A DNA stretch of 64,000 nt from Puniceibacterium sediminis (lineage in GTDB: Bacteria > Pseudomonadota > Alphaproteobacteria > Rhodobacterales > Rhodobacteraceae). The notes beneath the pieces are model-generated. The model was not told the origin of the DNA. It did not search any database and saw only the letters and a program-made list of their open reading frames with translations. How positions within the stretch are numbered: the stretch's first letter is position 1; the number at the start of each line of letters is the position of its first letter. Both the position numbers and the translations under genes were made by a program. The DNA lies in assembly GCF_900188035.1 (NCBI RefSeq), contig NZ_FZNN01000001.1:124001-188000 (forward strand). Direction: 5' to 3'. This document shows, piece after piece, positions 8,820-19,661 of the stretch.

Positions 8820-9179
8820 CTAGTTCATCGGTTTCTCGTCCTGATTTGCCAGCCAGTTGGTCATCCAGGCAATCTCGGCCTCCTGCGCGGCAATCACCCC
8901 TTGGGCAAGCTTGCGCACCTCGGGGTCCGATCCGTACTTCAGCACCGCCTGCGCCATGGCGACAGCGCCTTGGTGATGCGGAATCATGCCGCGGATGAAA
9001 TCGACATCCGGGTTGCCGGTCAGTTTCTGGTCCATCTGTTCATGCATTGCGGCACTGGCATCCAGATACGCCTGTGATGCCTCTGACACCGGGGCCTGAT
9101 GGGCCGTGTGATCCATCGTTTCGGCAAAAACGGGCAGGGTTGGCAGACAACACAGCAGGGCTAGGGAAAACGGGCGCAT
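8820..9179 (-). CDS. DUF305 domain protein, secreted
   Basis: This is a 119-residue exported protein. The signal peptide is [19 protein letters not shown] and the start has GGAGG upstream. The mature part has the DUF305 hallmark [17 protein letters not shown] with a His-His pair, and a later EIAWMTNWL block. DUF305 is a ferritin-like four-helix fold found in periplasmic proteins, often near copper-resistance genes; metal binding is suspected but not shown. No metal-resistance gene is adjacent here. Confidence 0.85.
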   Translation of the reverse strand: MRPFSLALLCCLPTLPVFAETMDHTAHQAPVSEASQAYLDASAAMHEQMDQKLTGNPDVDFIRGMIPHHQGAVAMAQAVLKYGSDPEVRKLAQGVIAAQEAEIAWMTNWLANQDEKPMN

Positions 9180-9263
9180 GGCATCCTCCAAATGCGATCC
9201 ATGCCGCCATATTCGCCGGAAATCCCGCGCGATGCACCTCACATCATGGTGTGGTGCCGGGGG

Positions 9264-10382
9264 TCAGCTCGCCGCGTCGGCGTTCGCTGCTGCCAGCGCC
9301 TGCGGCAGCACTTCGGCCAGCACGTCCAGATCGGCAGGCGTGCCCGCGCTGATCCGGATGCAGCGGTCATGCGGCGGCACAAAGGGCATCCGCACGAAAA
9401 CCCCGCGCTCGACCAACTCATGCAGCACCGTCCGGGCGAAATCCCCATCGCGCCCACAATCCACCGTCACGAAATTGGTCGCCGACGGCAGCGGGGTCAG
9501 ACCGTTCGCAACGGCAATCTCAGCGATCCGCGCCTTGGACTCGGCGACCCAGGTCAAAACGCTCTGCAACCAGTCCTGATCCTGCAACGCCGCCAGCGCC
9601 CCGACCTGCGCGGCGCGGTTCATGCCGAAATGGTTGCGTATCTTGTCAAAGCTGCGGATCAGATCGACCGCGCCGATGCCATACCCCACACGCGCCCCCG
9701 CCATGCCATAGCCCTTGGAAAAGGTGCGCAGCCGGATCACCCTGGGGTCGTCGGGCGCGATCTGCGGCACGGCCTCTGCCGGGGCAAATTCGATATAGGC
9801 TTCGTCCAGAATCAGCAGCACGCCCTCAGGCATGGTATCCAGCGCCGCCTCGATCTCGGCCCCGGTGTTCCAACTGCCCATCGGATTGTCCGGATTGGCA
9901 AGGTAGACCATCTTGGCATCGACCTCGACTGCCTTGGCGATCAGTGCAGGCAGATCCTCGTGGTCACTGCGGTAGGGCACCTTGACCAGTCCCCCGCCAA
10001 ACCCCGTCACATGATAGTTAAACGTCGGATAGGCGCCATCGGATGTCACAACCCGGTCCCCCGGTGCGACCAGCAGACGGACAAGATAGCCCAGCAGCCC
10101 GTCGATGCCCTCACCGATGATCAGGTTCTTCTGGGTGGTGCCCAGCTTTTGCGCCAGCGCGGCCTTCAGATCGAAATTCGTCGCATCCGCATATTTCCAG
10201 ATCTGCGTCGACTCGCGCGCCATCGCCTCGACCGCATCCGGGGATGGGCCAAAGACGCTTTCATTCGCGCCAAGACGGGCGCGAAAGGTATGGCCCATCT
10301 CGCGCTCCTGCACCTCGGGGCCGACAAACGGCACGGTTGCGGGAAGCGTCTGAACAAGCGGGGTGTAACGGGGTCCTGTCAT
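9264..10382 (-). CDS. Class I/II PLP-dependent aminotransferase (HisC-like)
   Basis: This 372-residue aminotransferase shows the histidinol-phosphate aminotransferase pattern: RLGANESVFGPSP (substrate side), NPDNPMGSW, LILDEAYIEFAP (PLP-binding Asp and Tyr) and FSKGYGMAGARVGYG with the catalytic lysine. HisC-family enzymes also act on aromatic amino acids, and no his gene is adjacent, so the biosynthetic role is uncertain. The start at 10382 (MTGPRYTPLVQ…) fits the family. An open frame continues ~100 codons upstream but runs through a repeat array and is not likely coding. Confidence 0.85.
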   Translation of the reverse strand: MTGPRYTPLVQTLPATVPFVGPEVQEREMGHTFRARLGANESVFGPSPDAVEAMARESTQIWKYADATNFDLKAALAQKLGTTQKNLIIGEGIDGLLGYLVRLLVAPGDRVVTSDGAYPTFNYHVTGFGGGLVKVPYRSDHEDLPALIAKAVEVDAKMVYLANPDNPMGSWNTGAEIEAALDTMPEGVLLILDEAYIEFAPAEAVPQIAPDDPRVIRLRTFSKGYGMAGARVGYGIGAVDLIRSFDKIRNHFGMNRAAQVGALAALQDQDWLQSVLTWVAESKARIAEIAVANGLTPLPSATNFVTVDCGRDGDFARTVLHELVERGVFVRMPFVPPHDRCIRISAGTPADLDVLAEVLPQALAAANADAAS

Positions 10383-10506
10383 GCGGGCACTATGCTCATC
10401 ACGCGCGCGGGGGCAAGGGGGCAGGCGCCGCCACTCCGCTCGCTCCATCTCTTTCCGGAAACGCAAATTTCCCCGCCCCGGTCCGCGCCGCGCCGGGGCA
10501 GGGCTG

Positions 10507-10561
10507 CCATACCGCAGCCATACGGAATCCATACGCGAACCATACGCTTTCCATACGGCCC
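10507..10561 (+). repeat. Five CCATAC(G) units at exact 11-bp spacing
   Basis: CCATAC starts at 10507, 10518, 10529, 10540 and 10551. Four of the five continue as CCATACG, while the 4-bp spacers differ (gaat, cgaa, cttt, gccc). The period is 11 bp without exception, about one DNA turn, so all copies face the same side of the helix. The array lies between the divergent aminotransferase and lolC genes. A second array with the same unit and period is at 50952-50991. Its function is unknown; a cooperative protein-binding site is a reasonable inference. Confidence 0.85.
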
Positions 10562-10675
10562 GAAACGGCCTAGACGGGGGCTCTGCATACCGGCAGAAAT
10601 TCGCTCGGCGGCTTGACCCCAGACCGCTCTGGGGCCACCTTCCAGCCCGACCAGACACCGCGAAAGGCATCAGAT

Positions 10676-11962
10676 TTGGCCCGTACCCCACCGCCCTTTG
10701 CCGGGTTCGAATGGATGATCGCCTGGCGCTATCTGCGCGCCAAAAGGGCCGAAGGCGGGGTCAGCGTCATGACCTGGATCAGCCTTGCCGGGATCACCCT
10801 CGCGGTCTTTGCCCTGATCGCGACCCTGGCCGTAAGAAGCGGATTTCGCACGGAATTTGTCGACACCATCCTTGGTTCCAGCGCCCATGTGACAGTCTAT
10901 TACGCGGGCGAAGAGGACGAGTTTGGCCGCGTCTCACGCACCATTGCCGACTACGATGCGACGGCCGCAAAACTGGCGCAGGTGCCCGGCGTGATCCGCG
11001 CAGCACCGCTGGTCAAGGGTCAGGTCATGGCCACCGCGAACAACCGCAACGCCGGTGTCGAAGTCTTTGGCATATCTGAACAAAACCTCGAAACCATCCC
11101 CCGGATCGCCGACCCCGAAACCGCCCAGGGCGACATCACCCGGTTCAACGACGGCATCGCCATCGGGTCCGGCGTCGCGCGGGAAATCGGCGTGGGCCTT
11201 GGCGATTCCGTCAGGCTGATTTCGCCCGACGGCGTGAAAACCGCCTTCGGCACCAGCCCCCGGGTCAAGGCTTACGAGGTGGTCTATATATTCACCGCCG
11301 GGCGCTATGATATTGATCGCACACGGATTTACATGCCGATTGCCGAGGCGCAGCGGTATTTCAACCGCGACGGCGTGGCCGATGAATTCGAAATCTCGGT
11401 GCAGGATCCCGAACAGGCCGAAAGCTACGCCGCCGCCCTGCTGCAACAGGCGGGTGACCGCGCGCTGATCTGGACGTGGAAAGATGCCTCTGGCGGTTTC
11501 CTGCGCGCGCTGGAAATCGAAGACAACGTGATGTTCATCATCCTGTCGATCCTCGTGTTGATCGCAGCGATGAACATCGTCTCCGGCCTGATCATGCTGG
11601 TCAAGAACAAGGGCCGTGACATTGGCATCCTGCGCACCATGGGGCTTAGCCAAGGCTCTGTAATGCGGGTATTTTTTATCTGCGGCGCCTTCACCGGGCT
11701 GATCGGCACGGCGCTTGGCGTGATCTTCGGATGCCTCTTCGCGCTCTACATTGACCCGATCTTCAGCTTTGTGAATTACGTCTCTGGCGGCGGTGTCTGG
11801 GACCCATCGGTGCGTGGTATCTACCAACTGCCGGCCGAACTGCAGTTGGGTGATGTCCTGTCCGCCGTGGCGCTGTCTCTGGGCCTGTCGTTTATTGTCA
11901 CCATCTTTCCTGCACGCCGTGCCGCGCGGATGAACCCGGTAGAGGCGCTGCGCTATGAATGA
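10676..11962 (+). CDS. lolC: Lipoprotein-releasing ABC transporter permease LolC/LolE
   Basis: This is the inner-membrane subunit of the Lol system, which extracts outer-membrane lipoproteins and passes them to LolA. It has four membrane segments (residues ~25-48, then three in the last third) around a large periplasmic domain. The signature [19 protein letters not shown] is at the N-terminus and the FtsX-like C-terminus ends [15 protein letters not shown]. One permease gene with lolD suggests the single LolC/E (LolF-like) arrangement common in alphaproteobacteria. I chose the TTG at 10676, with AAAGG about 9 bp upstream; another TTG at 10613 is in frame. It overlaps lolD by 8 bp. Confidence 0.9.
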   Translation: MARTPPPFAGFEWMIAWRYLRAKRAEGGVSVMTWISLAGITLAVFALIATLAVRSGFRTEFVDTILGSSAHVTVYYAGEEDEFGRVSRTIADYDATAAKLAQVPGVIRAAPLVKGQVMATANNRNAGVEVFGISEQNLETIPRIADPETAQGDITRFNDGIAIGSGVAREIGVGLGDSVRLISPDGVKTAFGTSPRVKAYEVVYIFTAGRYDIDRTRIYMPIAEAQRYFNRDGVADEFEISVQDPEQAESYAAALLQQAGDRALIWTWKDASGGFLRALEIEDNVMFIILSILVLIAAMNIVSGLIMLVKNKGRDIGILRTMGLSQGSVMRVFFICGAFTGLIGTALGVIFGCLFALYIDPIFSFVNYVSGGGVWDPSVRGIYQLPAELQLGDVLSAVALSLGLSFIVTIFPARRAARMNPVEALRYE

Positions 11963-12638
11963 CGTGACACTGCGCCTTGAGGGCATAGAAAAGATATATT
12001 TCAAGGGCTTGCCGAGCGAGGTGCAGGTCCTGCGCGGCGCGGATCTGACCGTTTCGCGGGGCGAAATCGTGGCCCTGGTCGCCCCCTCGGGTGCGGGCAA
12101 ATCGACCCTGCTGCACATCGCCGGGTTGCTGGATACGCCCGACGCCGGAACGGTCGCCATCGCCGGCACCGACATGACCGGGTTGAATGACCGCAAACGC
12201 ACGGCGGTTCGTTGCGCGGACGTCGGCTTTGTCTACCAGTTCCACCACCTGCTGCCGGAATTCACCGCGCTGGAAAACATCGTGCTGCCGCAACTGGCCA
12301 ATGGCGCCACGACCAAGGCGGCAGAGGCGCGCGCCATGGAACTTCTGGACTCTGTCGGCGTGGCCGACCGCGCCAGTCACCGGCCCGCGGCCCTGTCGGG
12401 CGGGCAACAACAACGCGTCGCCTTTTGCCGCGCCATGGCGAATGGGCCCAAGCTTCTGCTGGCGGATGAACCCACCGGCAATCTGGATTCCGAAACCTCG
12501 GATCAGGTGTTCGGCGCGCTCATCGCCCTTGTCCGCGAAACCGGCATGTCGGCGGTGATCGCCACGCATAACCTTGAACTCGCGGGGCGAATGGACCGAA
12601 TCTTGCGGCTTGATCAGGGGCTGTTGCGGGCAGGGTGA
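11955..12638 (+). CDS. lolD: Lipoprotein-releasing ABC transporter ATPase LolD
   Basis: This 227-residue ABC ATPase drives the LolC partner. Walker A is APSGAGKST, the signature is [11 protein letters not shown], and Walker B is [12 protein letters not shown], whose TGNLD ending is typical of the LolD/MacB/FtsE group. The H-loop lies in ATHNLELA. The gene starts inside the end of lolC, so the two are translationally coupled. Length and motifs are complete. Confidence 0.93.
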   Translation: MNDVTLRLEGIEKIYFKGLPSEVQVLRGADLTVSRGEIVALVAPSGAGKSTLLHIAGLLDTPDAGTVAIAGTDMTGLNDRKRTAVRCADVGFVYQFHHLLPEFTALENIVLPQLANGATTKAAEARAMELLDSVGVADRASHRPAALSGGQQQRVAFCRAMANGPKLLLADEPTGNLDSETSDQVFGALIALVRETGMSAVIATHNLELAGRMDRILRLDQGLLRAG

Positions 12639-12687
12639 CAGCGGGATTGCGCAAATATTGCTTTAAATCAATTGGTTATGCGTCACT

Positions 12688-13122
12688 TCACGCGCGCTGC
12701 GTCACCCAGACCCCCAGCGCCATCAGTGAAATCCCCGTGGCCCGGGTCAGGGTCAGCGGGCTGAGCCGCGCGCCGAACAGGCCGAAATGGTCAATGACGG
12801 CGGCGCTGAACAACTGCCCCAAAAGCACAAAGAACACCGCGTTTCCGACCCCGAATCGCGGTGCAATATAGGTGATCGACAGGATGTAGAAGGCCACCAA
12901 CAGCCCGGCGGTAAACAGGTGTTTCGGCGTTCCCGCCACCCGGCCCAATGCCTGCGGCCCGGTCACAACCACAACTACAGACGTCGCCGCCAGCGCCACG
13001 CAAAACAGGATCGCCGCCGCCGCTGCGGGCGATCCAAGGCGCGTCCCCAGGGCGGCATTCAGCGCGGCCAGAACAGGAATGCCAAGTCCGGCGGCCAGCA
13101 TTGTAAGGGCGGCAAGGGGCAT
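12688..13122 (-). CDS. DMT superfamily / DUF606 (YdcZ-like) membrane protein
   Basis: This is a 144-residue protein with about five hydrophobic helices. It opens MPLAALTMLAAGLGIPVLAALNA and contains FYILSITYIAPRFGVGNAVFFVLLGQLFSA, a pattern of the DUF606 half of the drug/metabolite transporter superfamily. These half-size proteins dimerise; the substrate is unknown. The start at 13122 has GGAG upstream. It is convergent with lolD and divergent from the cytochrome gene. Confidence 0.8.
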   Translation of the reverse strand: MPLAALTMLAAGLGIPVLAALNAALGTRLGSPAAAAAILFCVALAATSVVVVVTGPQALGRVAGTPKHLFTAGLLVAFYILSITYIAPRFGVGNAVFFVLLGQLFSAAVIDHFGLFGARLSPLTLTRATGISLMALGVWVTQRA

Positions 13123-13304
13123 GGCGGAGTCTCCGGATCTGGTGATCAAGGGCACAGGGCGCACAGCCGCGCCCCAAGTCCTGCCGTTACTTCTCGACCG
13201 CTTGTTGACGCTTATCAAGGCCCTCATTCCCGAATAGGGCTTGAATCGTTCGGGACCCCGGGCAAGAGATGGGGAAGTCATTATTCAAAGAGAAGGTCAG
13301 TGTG

Positions 13305-13727
13305 ATGGTCCGGACATCGTTTGCGCTTAGCGCCTGTGCAGCCCTGCTGATCGCCGCCTGCGCGCCGCCCGACGCCATGCCGCAACCCGATGACGGGCGC
13401 AGCCTGTTTGTGGCGAATTGCGCAGTCTGTCATGGCAACGCGGCCAAGGGCGACGGCCCCATGGCCCGCGCGATGGCCAAGGCTCCCAAGGATCTGACCC
13501 TGATCTCGGTGCGGCACGGCGATAAATTCCCGCGGGCCAAGATCATGTCGACCATCGACGGCTATGCCCACTCAAAAACCATGACCGGACCGGGGATGCC
13601 GGAATTCGGTGCCCTGCTGGAAGGCGACCTTATCCCCTATGATTCCGGCGACGGCAGAATGACCCCGACACCACGCAAGCTTGTGGCGCTGGCGGAATAC
13701 CTCGAATCCATTCAGGTGTCCCGCTAA
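13305..13727 (+). CDS. c-type cytochrome lipoprotein
   Basis: This is a 140-residue exported haem protein. The signal sequence ends in a lipobox (LIAAC), so the protein is probably anchored to a membrane by lipidation at that cysteine. The single haem site CAVCH lies near residue 40, and a Met ligand candidate is in GPGMPEF or in the C-terminal region. It acts as a periplasmic electron carrier with unknown partners. The start at 13305 is preferred because the signal peptide begins there; an ATG at 13269 would add 12 charged residues. Confidence 0.8.
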   Translation: MVRTSFALSACAALLIAACAPPDAMPQPDDGRSLFVANCAVCHGNAAKGDGPMARAMAKAPKDLTLISVRHGDKFPRAKIMSTIDGYAHSKTMTGPGMPEFGALLEGDLIPYDSGDGRMTPTPRKLVALAEYLESIQVSR

Positions 13728-13764
13728 GGCGGTTCGCACCGATACACGTAACGGACTACAGTTG

Positions 13765-14043
13765 ATGCGCTTTTTGCCTGCCACCCTGCTGCTCTGTGCC
13801 TGCGCCCAGTTCCCCGAACTGGACAGCACACAGACGCCCGGCGTGGCAGATGCGCCCTATCCCCGGCTGGTCCCGATCGAAACCTTGCTGGTCTCGGATC
13901 CCCCACGGGCCACGCCGGAAATGCGCGCAGGCGTGCTGGCCCGGGCCGAAGCGCTGCGGGCGCGGGCCGCGCTGCTGGTCGGACCGGTGGTGGACGCACA
14001 AACCCAGAGCCGGATGGAAAGCGGCGTACCAGAAACCGAATAG
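13765..14043 (+). CDS. Small conserved lipoprotein of unknown function
   Basis: This 92-residue protein starts MRFLPATLLLCACAQFPELD, a short lipoprotein signal peptide with the lipobox LLCAC. The mature part includes PYPRLVPIETLL and ends in an Ala/Arg-rich helix. I recognise it only as a small protein that accompanies hom in related Rhodobacteraceae. It follows the cytochrome gene closely, so both could be on one transcript. Confidence 0.65.
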   Translation: MRFLPATLLLCACAQFPELDSTQTPGVADAPYPRLVPIETLLVSDPPRATPEMRAGVLARAEALRARAALLVGPVVDAQTQSRMESGVPETE

Positions 14044-14186
14044 GCCGATCCTTGATGCGGCTGCATCGGCGAATGCCGGACCGGGGGCCGACGGGCCTGT
14101 CGGCCTGTTGCACCCCCCCGGCGAACGGACTACAGCATCGCCTGAACAAAATCCGATCCCCGGACCTTATTTTCAGGAGAAATGCC

Positions 14187-15870
<1,684 letters not shown>

Positions 15871-15959
15871 CGACGAAACCAACGTCGCGCCGCCTTGCAC
15901 CAAGCCTGTGGCGCAGGGTAGGTGTTGCCGGACTGCCAAAAGCATATTGGAATTTCCCC

Positions 15960-16925
15960 ATGTCCACGCCCATCGACTTCAATGACCGCATGCTCTCGCT
16001 GGGTCTTGCCCGCGTTTCCGAAGCCGCTGCCATCGCCTCGGCCAAACTGATCGGGCGCGGCGACGAAAAAGCCGCTGATCAGGCGGCCGTCAACGCCATG
16101 CGCAGCCAGCTGAACATGCTGGACATTGCCGGCGTCGTGGTGATCGGTGAAGGCGAACGGGACGAGGCACCGATGCTGTTCATTGGCGAAGAGGTCGGCA
16201 CGGGCAAGGGCCCCGGGGTGGACATCGCGCTTGACCCTCTCGAAGGCACGACCCTGACGGCCAAGGATATGCCCAACGCCCTGACGGTGATTGCCATGGG
16301 GCCGCGCGGGTCGATGCTGCACGCGCCGGACGTCTACATGGACAAGCTGGCCATTGGCCCGGGCTTTGCCGAAGGGGTCGTGACGCTCGACATGTCCCCG
16401 GCTGAACGGGTCGCGGCCCTGGCCAAGGCCAAGAATTGCGATCCTTCGGACATCACCGTCTGCATTCTGGAACGCCCCCGGCACGAAGATATGATCCAGG
16501 AGGTGCGTAGCACCGGCGCTTCGATCCGGCTGATCACTGACGGGGATGTGGCTGGTGTCATGCACTGCGCCGAACCGGATGTGACGGGCATCGACATGTA
16601 CATGGGTTCCGGCGGCGCGCCCGAGGGTGTGCTGGCCGCATCGGCGCTGAAATGCATGGGCGGGCAGATCTACGGTCGCCTGCTGTTCCGCAACGAAGAT
16701 GAAGCGGCCCGCGCCCGCAAGGCCGGGATCACCGATCTGGACCGGATCTATGCGCGCGATGACATGGTGACGGATCACGTGATCTTTGCCGCGACCGGCG
16801 TTACGTCAGGCTCGCTCGTTGCGGGGATCAAGCGGGAAGTCGGCTATCTGACCACCGAAACGATCCTGATGCGGTCGAAAACCGGGTCGGTACGGCGCAT
16901 GACCTACCGCAACCCGACACGCTGA
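15960..16925 (+). CDS. glpX: Class II fructose-1,6-bisphosphatase
   Basis: GlpX hydrolyses fructose-1,6-bisphosphate in gluconeogenesis and is metal dependent. The protein has 321 residues, normal for the family, with the motifs VVIGEGERDEAPML and VDIALDPLEGTTLTAKDMPNA, which supply the metal-binding Glu and Asp residues, and GGAPEGVLAASALKCMGG. In Rhodobacteraceae glpX is often next to hom and recJ, as here. An 89-bp gap precedes it. Confidence 0.95.
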   Translation: MSTPIDFNDRMLSLGLARVSEAAAIASAKLIGRGDEKAADQAAVNAMRSQLNMLDIAGVVVIGEGERDEAPMLFIGEEVGTGKGPGVDIALDPLEGTTLTAKDMPNALTVIAMGPRGSMLHAPDVYMDKLAIGPGFAEGVVTLDMSPAERVAALAKAKNCDPSDITVCILERPRHEDMIQEVRSTGASIRLITDGDVAGVMHCAEPDVTGIDMYMGSGGAPEGVLAASALKCMGGQIYGRLLFRNEDEAARARKAGITDLDRIYARDDMVTDHVIFAATGVTSGSLVAGIKREVGYLTTETILMRSKTGSVRRMTYRNPTR

Positions 16926-16938
16926 TCCTTCAGGCGTT

Positions 16939-16990
16939 GCGACGGTTGCGTCGCCGGGTTCTGCGTATTTTGAAAGAGAAGAAGCTGGGC
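16939..16990 (+). repeat. Dispersed hairpin-plus-motif repeat, copy A
   Basis: A hairpin (GCGACG, loop GTTG, CGTCGC at 16939-16954) is followed by TGCGTATTTTGAAAGAGAAG and AAGCTGGG. The second part matches copies at 56620-56645 and, on the minus strand, at 41603-41630. A degenerate copy is at 38940-38985. All lie in intergenic gaps. Confidence 0.65.
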
Positions 16991-17013
16991 ATCACGCCCG
17001 GGGTGGGGCAGGC

Positions 17014-18765
17014 ATGAGCTATCTTGGCGTGGAGTCATCTTTGACGGGGCGGCGCTGGGTCGGCCCGGCGCCCGAAGTCACCCGACAAGCCGAAGCCATG
17101 GCGCAGCAGACGGACCTGCCCCCGGCGCTGTGTCAGGCGCTGGCGCGGCTTGGCGTGCCGACCGAGGAGGCGAAGGCCTACCTTGCGCCGACCCTGCGCG
17201 ATCTGTTGCCCGACCCGCGATCCCTGCGCGACATGGAAAAGGCCGCAGCCCGGGTGCTGCAGGCGTCCGAGCGGCGCGAACGGGTGGCGATATTTGCGGA
17301 CTATGACGTTGACGGCGGCACCTCTGCGGCGCTGCTGATCGACTGGTTCCGCCAGTTGGGTCAGAACGTCACCCTTTATGTCCCTGACCGGATCGACGAA
17401 GGATACGGCCCCAACGACGCCGCCATGGCCGAACTGGCCGCCGCGCATGATCTGATTGTCTGTGTGGACTGTGGCACGCTTAGCCACGGGCCAATTGCTG
17501 CCGCCAAAGGCGCGGATGTCGTCGTTCTGGATCACCATCTGGGGGGAGAGACCCTGCCAGATGCGCTGGCGGTGGTGAACCCCAACCGGCAGGACGAATC
17601 CGGGGACCTGGCGCATCTCTGCGCGGCGGCTGTCGTTTTCCTCGTACTGGTCGAGGCAGGTCGGCAAATACGCGAGGCAGGGCGCAAGGGCCCGGATCTC
17701 ATGGGGGTGCTGGATCTTGTCGCGCTGGCAACGGTCGCGGACGTGGCACCACTGAAGGGCGTCAACCGGGCGCTGGTGCGTCAGGGGCTCAAGGTCATGG
17801 CCCGGCGTGAACGTGTCGGTCTGGTGGCGCTGTCGGATGTGGCCCGGCTCGATACCGCGCCGACATCCTATCACCTTGGCTTTGTGCTGGGCCCCCGGGT
17901 CAATGCCGGCGGGCGGATCGGGCAGGCGGACCTTGGCGCGCGGCTGCTGGCCTGCACGGACCCGCACGAGGCGCAGGCCATGGCCGAACGGCTTGACCTT
18001 CTCAACACCGAACGTCGCGAGATCGAAGGCGCCGTGCGTGCCGCAGCACTGGCACAGGCCGAGGAACGCGGGCTGGACGGACCGCTGGTCTGGGCTGCGG
18101 GCGAAGGCTGGCACCCCGGTGTCGTGGGCATCGTCGCATCGCGCCTGAAAGAGATGACCAACCGCCCCAGCATCGTCATCGGCCTGGACGGGGACGAGGG
18201 CAAAGGCTCTGGCCGTTCGGTCGCCGGTGTCGACCTTGGCGCGGCGATCCAGCGGCTGGCTTCTGAGGGGCTGCTGCTGCGGGGCGGCGGGCATAAGATG
18301 GCCGCAGGCCTCACGGTAAAGCGTGACAGCGTAGAGGCAGCGATGACGCGCCTTGGCACTTTGCTGGAGCGTCAGGGCGCAGGGCAGGGTGGCGCGGTCG
18401 ACTTGCGGCTGGACGGCATCCTGATGCCCGGTGCGGCCAGTCTGGAGCTTCTGGAACAGCTCGAGGCGGCAGGTCCCTTCGGTGCCGGCGCGGCGGCGCC
18501 CCGCTACGTCTTTCCGGATGTGCAGATCGGATTTGCAAAGCAGGTCGGACAGAGCCATCTCAAGATTTCGTTCGGTGACGGCCTTGGTGCGCGGATCGAT
18601 GCAATCTGCTTTGGCGCGCTCGATGGACCGCTCGGCCCGGCGCTTCGCGATCACGGCGGGAAACGATTCCATCTGGCTGGTCGGCTTGAAGTAAATGAGT
18701 GGGGCGGGCGTCGTTCTGTCCAGTTACGGCTGGAAGATGCGGCCCCTGCTGGGGCCGCTGCGTGA
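17014..18765 (+). CDS. recJ: Single-stranded-DNA-specific 5'-3' exonuclease RecJ
   Basis: RecJ degrades single-stranded DNA 5' to 3' in RecFOR recombination and mismatch repair. It has 583 residues. The DHH phosphoesterase core has ADYDVDGG (residues 95-102), VDCGTLS and the DHH motif VVLDHHLGG (173-175 for DHH). The DHHA1 domain has GGGHKMAAGL near residue 425, and the OB domain forms the C-terminus. All metal ligands look present. It reads through to 158 bp before tRNA-Glu. Confidence 0.95.
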   Translation: MSYLGVESSLTGRRWVGPAPEVTRQAEAMAQQTDLPPALCQALARLGVPTEEAKAYLAPTLRDLLPDPRSLRDMEKAAARVLQASERRERVAIFADYDVDGGTSAALLIDWFRQLGQNVTLYVPDRIDEGYGPNDAAMAELAAAHDLIVCVDCGTLSHGPIAAAKGADVVVLDHHLGGETLPDALAVVNPNRQDESGDLAHLCAAAVVFLVLVEAGRQIREAGRKGPDLMGVLDLVALATVADVAPLKGVNRALVRQGLKVMARRERVGLVALSDVARLDTAPTSYHLGFVLGPRVNAGGRIGQADLGARLLACTDPHEAQAMAERLDLLNTERREIEGAVRAAALAQAEERGLDGPLVWAAGEGWHPGVVGIVASRLKEMTNRPSIVIGLDGDEGKGSGRSVAGVDLGAAIQRLASEGLLLRGGGHKMAAGLTVKRDSVEAAMTRLGTLLERQGAGQGGAVDLRLDGILMPGAASLELLEQLEAAGPFGAGAAAPRYVFPDVQIGFAKQVGQSHLKISFGDGLGARIDAICFGALDGPLGPALRDHGGKRFHLAGRLEVNEWGGRRSVQLRLEDAAPAGAAA

Positions 18766-18923
18766 CATCCGTCACTTAAGCCTTTGTTATTCATGTCTTC
18801 CCCGATTGTTTTCGACAATTTGACGGGGACACGGAAAAACTTTTGCATCGAAGGCGTTTTTTCCAAAATTAGCGCTTGCGCATGTAGCAGGGTTTCCCTA
18901 AAACCCGCCTCACGCCAAGGCAT

Positions 18924-18998
18924 GGCCCGTTCGTCTATCGGTTAGGACGTCAGGTTTTCAACCTGAAAAGAGGGGTTCGACTCCCCTACGGGCTGCCA
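18924..18998 (+). tRNA. tRNA-Glu (anticodon UUC)
   Basis: This is a 75-nt tRNA including encoded CCA. The acceptor stem is GGCCCGT with ACGGGCT (first pair G·U), discriminator G. The anticodon stem TCAGG/CCTGA encloses TTTTCAA with anticodon TTC, and the T arm is AGGGGTTCGACTCCCCT. Confidence 0.95.
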
Positions 18999-19000
18999 CT

Positions 19001-19306
19001 TTACCTTAAAGACGCTTGATTTATTGGTCTAGCTGTCTTCGAGTAGCGCCTGATAATCGGGCAGTGGGCACCTTGCCACTTCTTGGCCTCCTCGACGCGC
19101 TCAATGCTGATCTCGGTAACGCACCTTCGCTCGATGTATCGGGCGTGGGGAGCCGACGACTTGAAATCTGAGTACGAGAGCCGCGCAGCAATCCCATAGA
19201 CTGACGCGGCGAACTCATGCGCTGTCGTCTTCAGAATGCCGTGCTGGGAGCTTGTTAGCCGCGTCTTTTTTGGGTTGTGCCGGTCTTCTGTCGACCACCC
19301 CCACAT
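19001..19306 (-). CDS. Hypothetical protein next to tRNA-Glu
   Basis: This 101-residue basic protein starts MWGWSTEDRHNPKKTRLTSS and contains HGILKTTAHEFAASVYGIAARLSYSDF. I do not recognise a family. The frame stays open 35 codons upstream of this ATG without another good start, so the gene may be truncated at its 5' end. Its stop codon lies just 2 bp beyond the tRNA-Glu CCA, on the opposite strand, a position typical of genes at the edge of an integrated element. Codon use is less GC-rich than in recJ. No integrase motif (R…HxxR…Y) is visible. Confidence 0.45.
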   Translation of the reverse strand: MWGWSTEDRHNPKKTRLTSSQHGILKTTAHEFAASVYGIAARLSYSDFKSSAPHARYIERRCVTEISIERVEEAKKWQGAHCPIIRRYSKTARPINQASLR

Positions 19307-19661
19307 CCTTGAAAAAGCTGCCTTGGACTGCTCACTTCGCGATCCTGTTTCAAGGCTCTTCTTGGACGCGGATGGCGCGCCCTTTCCACTGACTAGAAAG
19401 GCATTTTGATGTCATTCCCGCAGGTCACGCTCCTATATGAGCTCGCGCATAATCGGCACCCTCGGCATCATCCCCGCCCAGAAACAGAGGATTTCTGCGC
19501 AAGTTCTACGACCATGTCCCGTTACAAACGGGAGGATTGCGCGGCGACCCTCCGACATCAAAAGGTTCACTGCTTATATGACCGGGAAATTCTCTGGCGC
19601 GTGCACTGTTTCAGCGGCCTGTCAGGTCGAAGCCAATCGATCAGGAATAGAAATGGGGATA
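19307..19661. other. Non-coding gap, relatively AT-rich
   Basis: This 355-bp gap lies between the hypothetical gene and the 3' end of the hybrid kinase gene. Only short overlapping frames without convincing starts are present. I see no tRNA, terminator or repeat in it. Confidence 0.5.

Noticed and set aside
9192-10616. Long plus-strand open frame opposite the HisC-like gene.
   Set aside because: High-GC codon bias leaves antisense frames open. The translation is Arg/His-rich with no domain, and the minus-strand aminotransferase is clear.
17035-18672. Minus-strand 545-codon frame opposite recJ.
   Set aside because: Shadow frame; recJ carries all its motifs on the plus strand.
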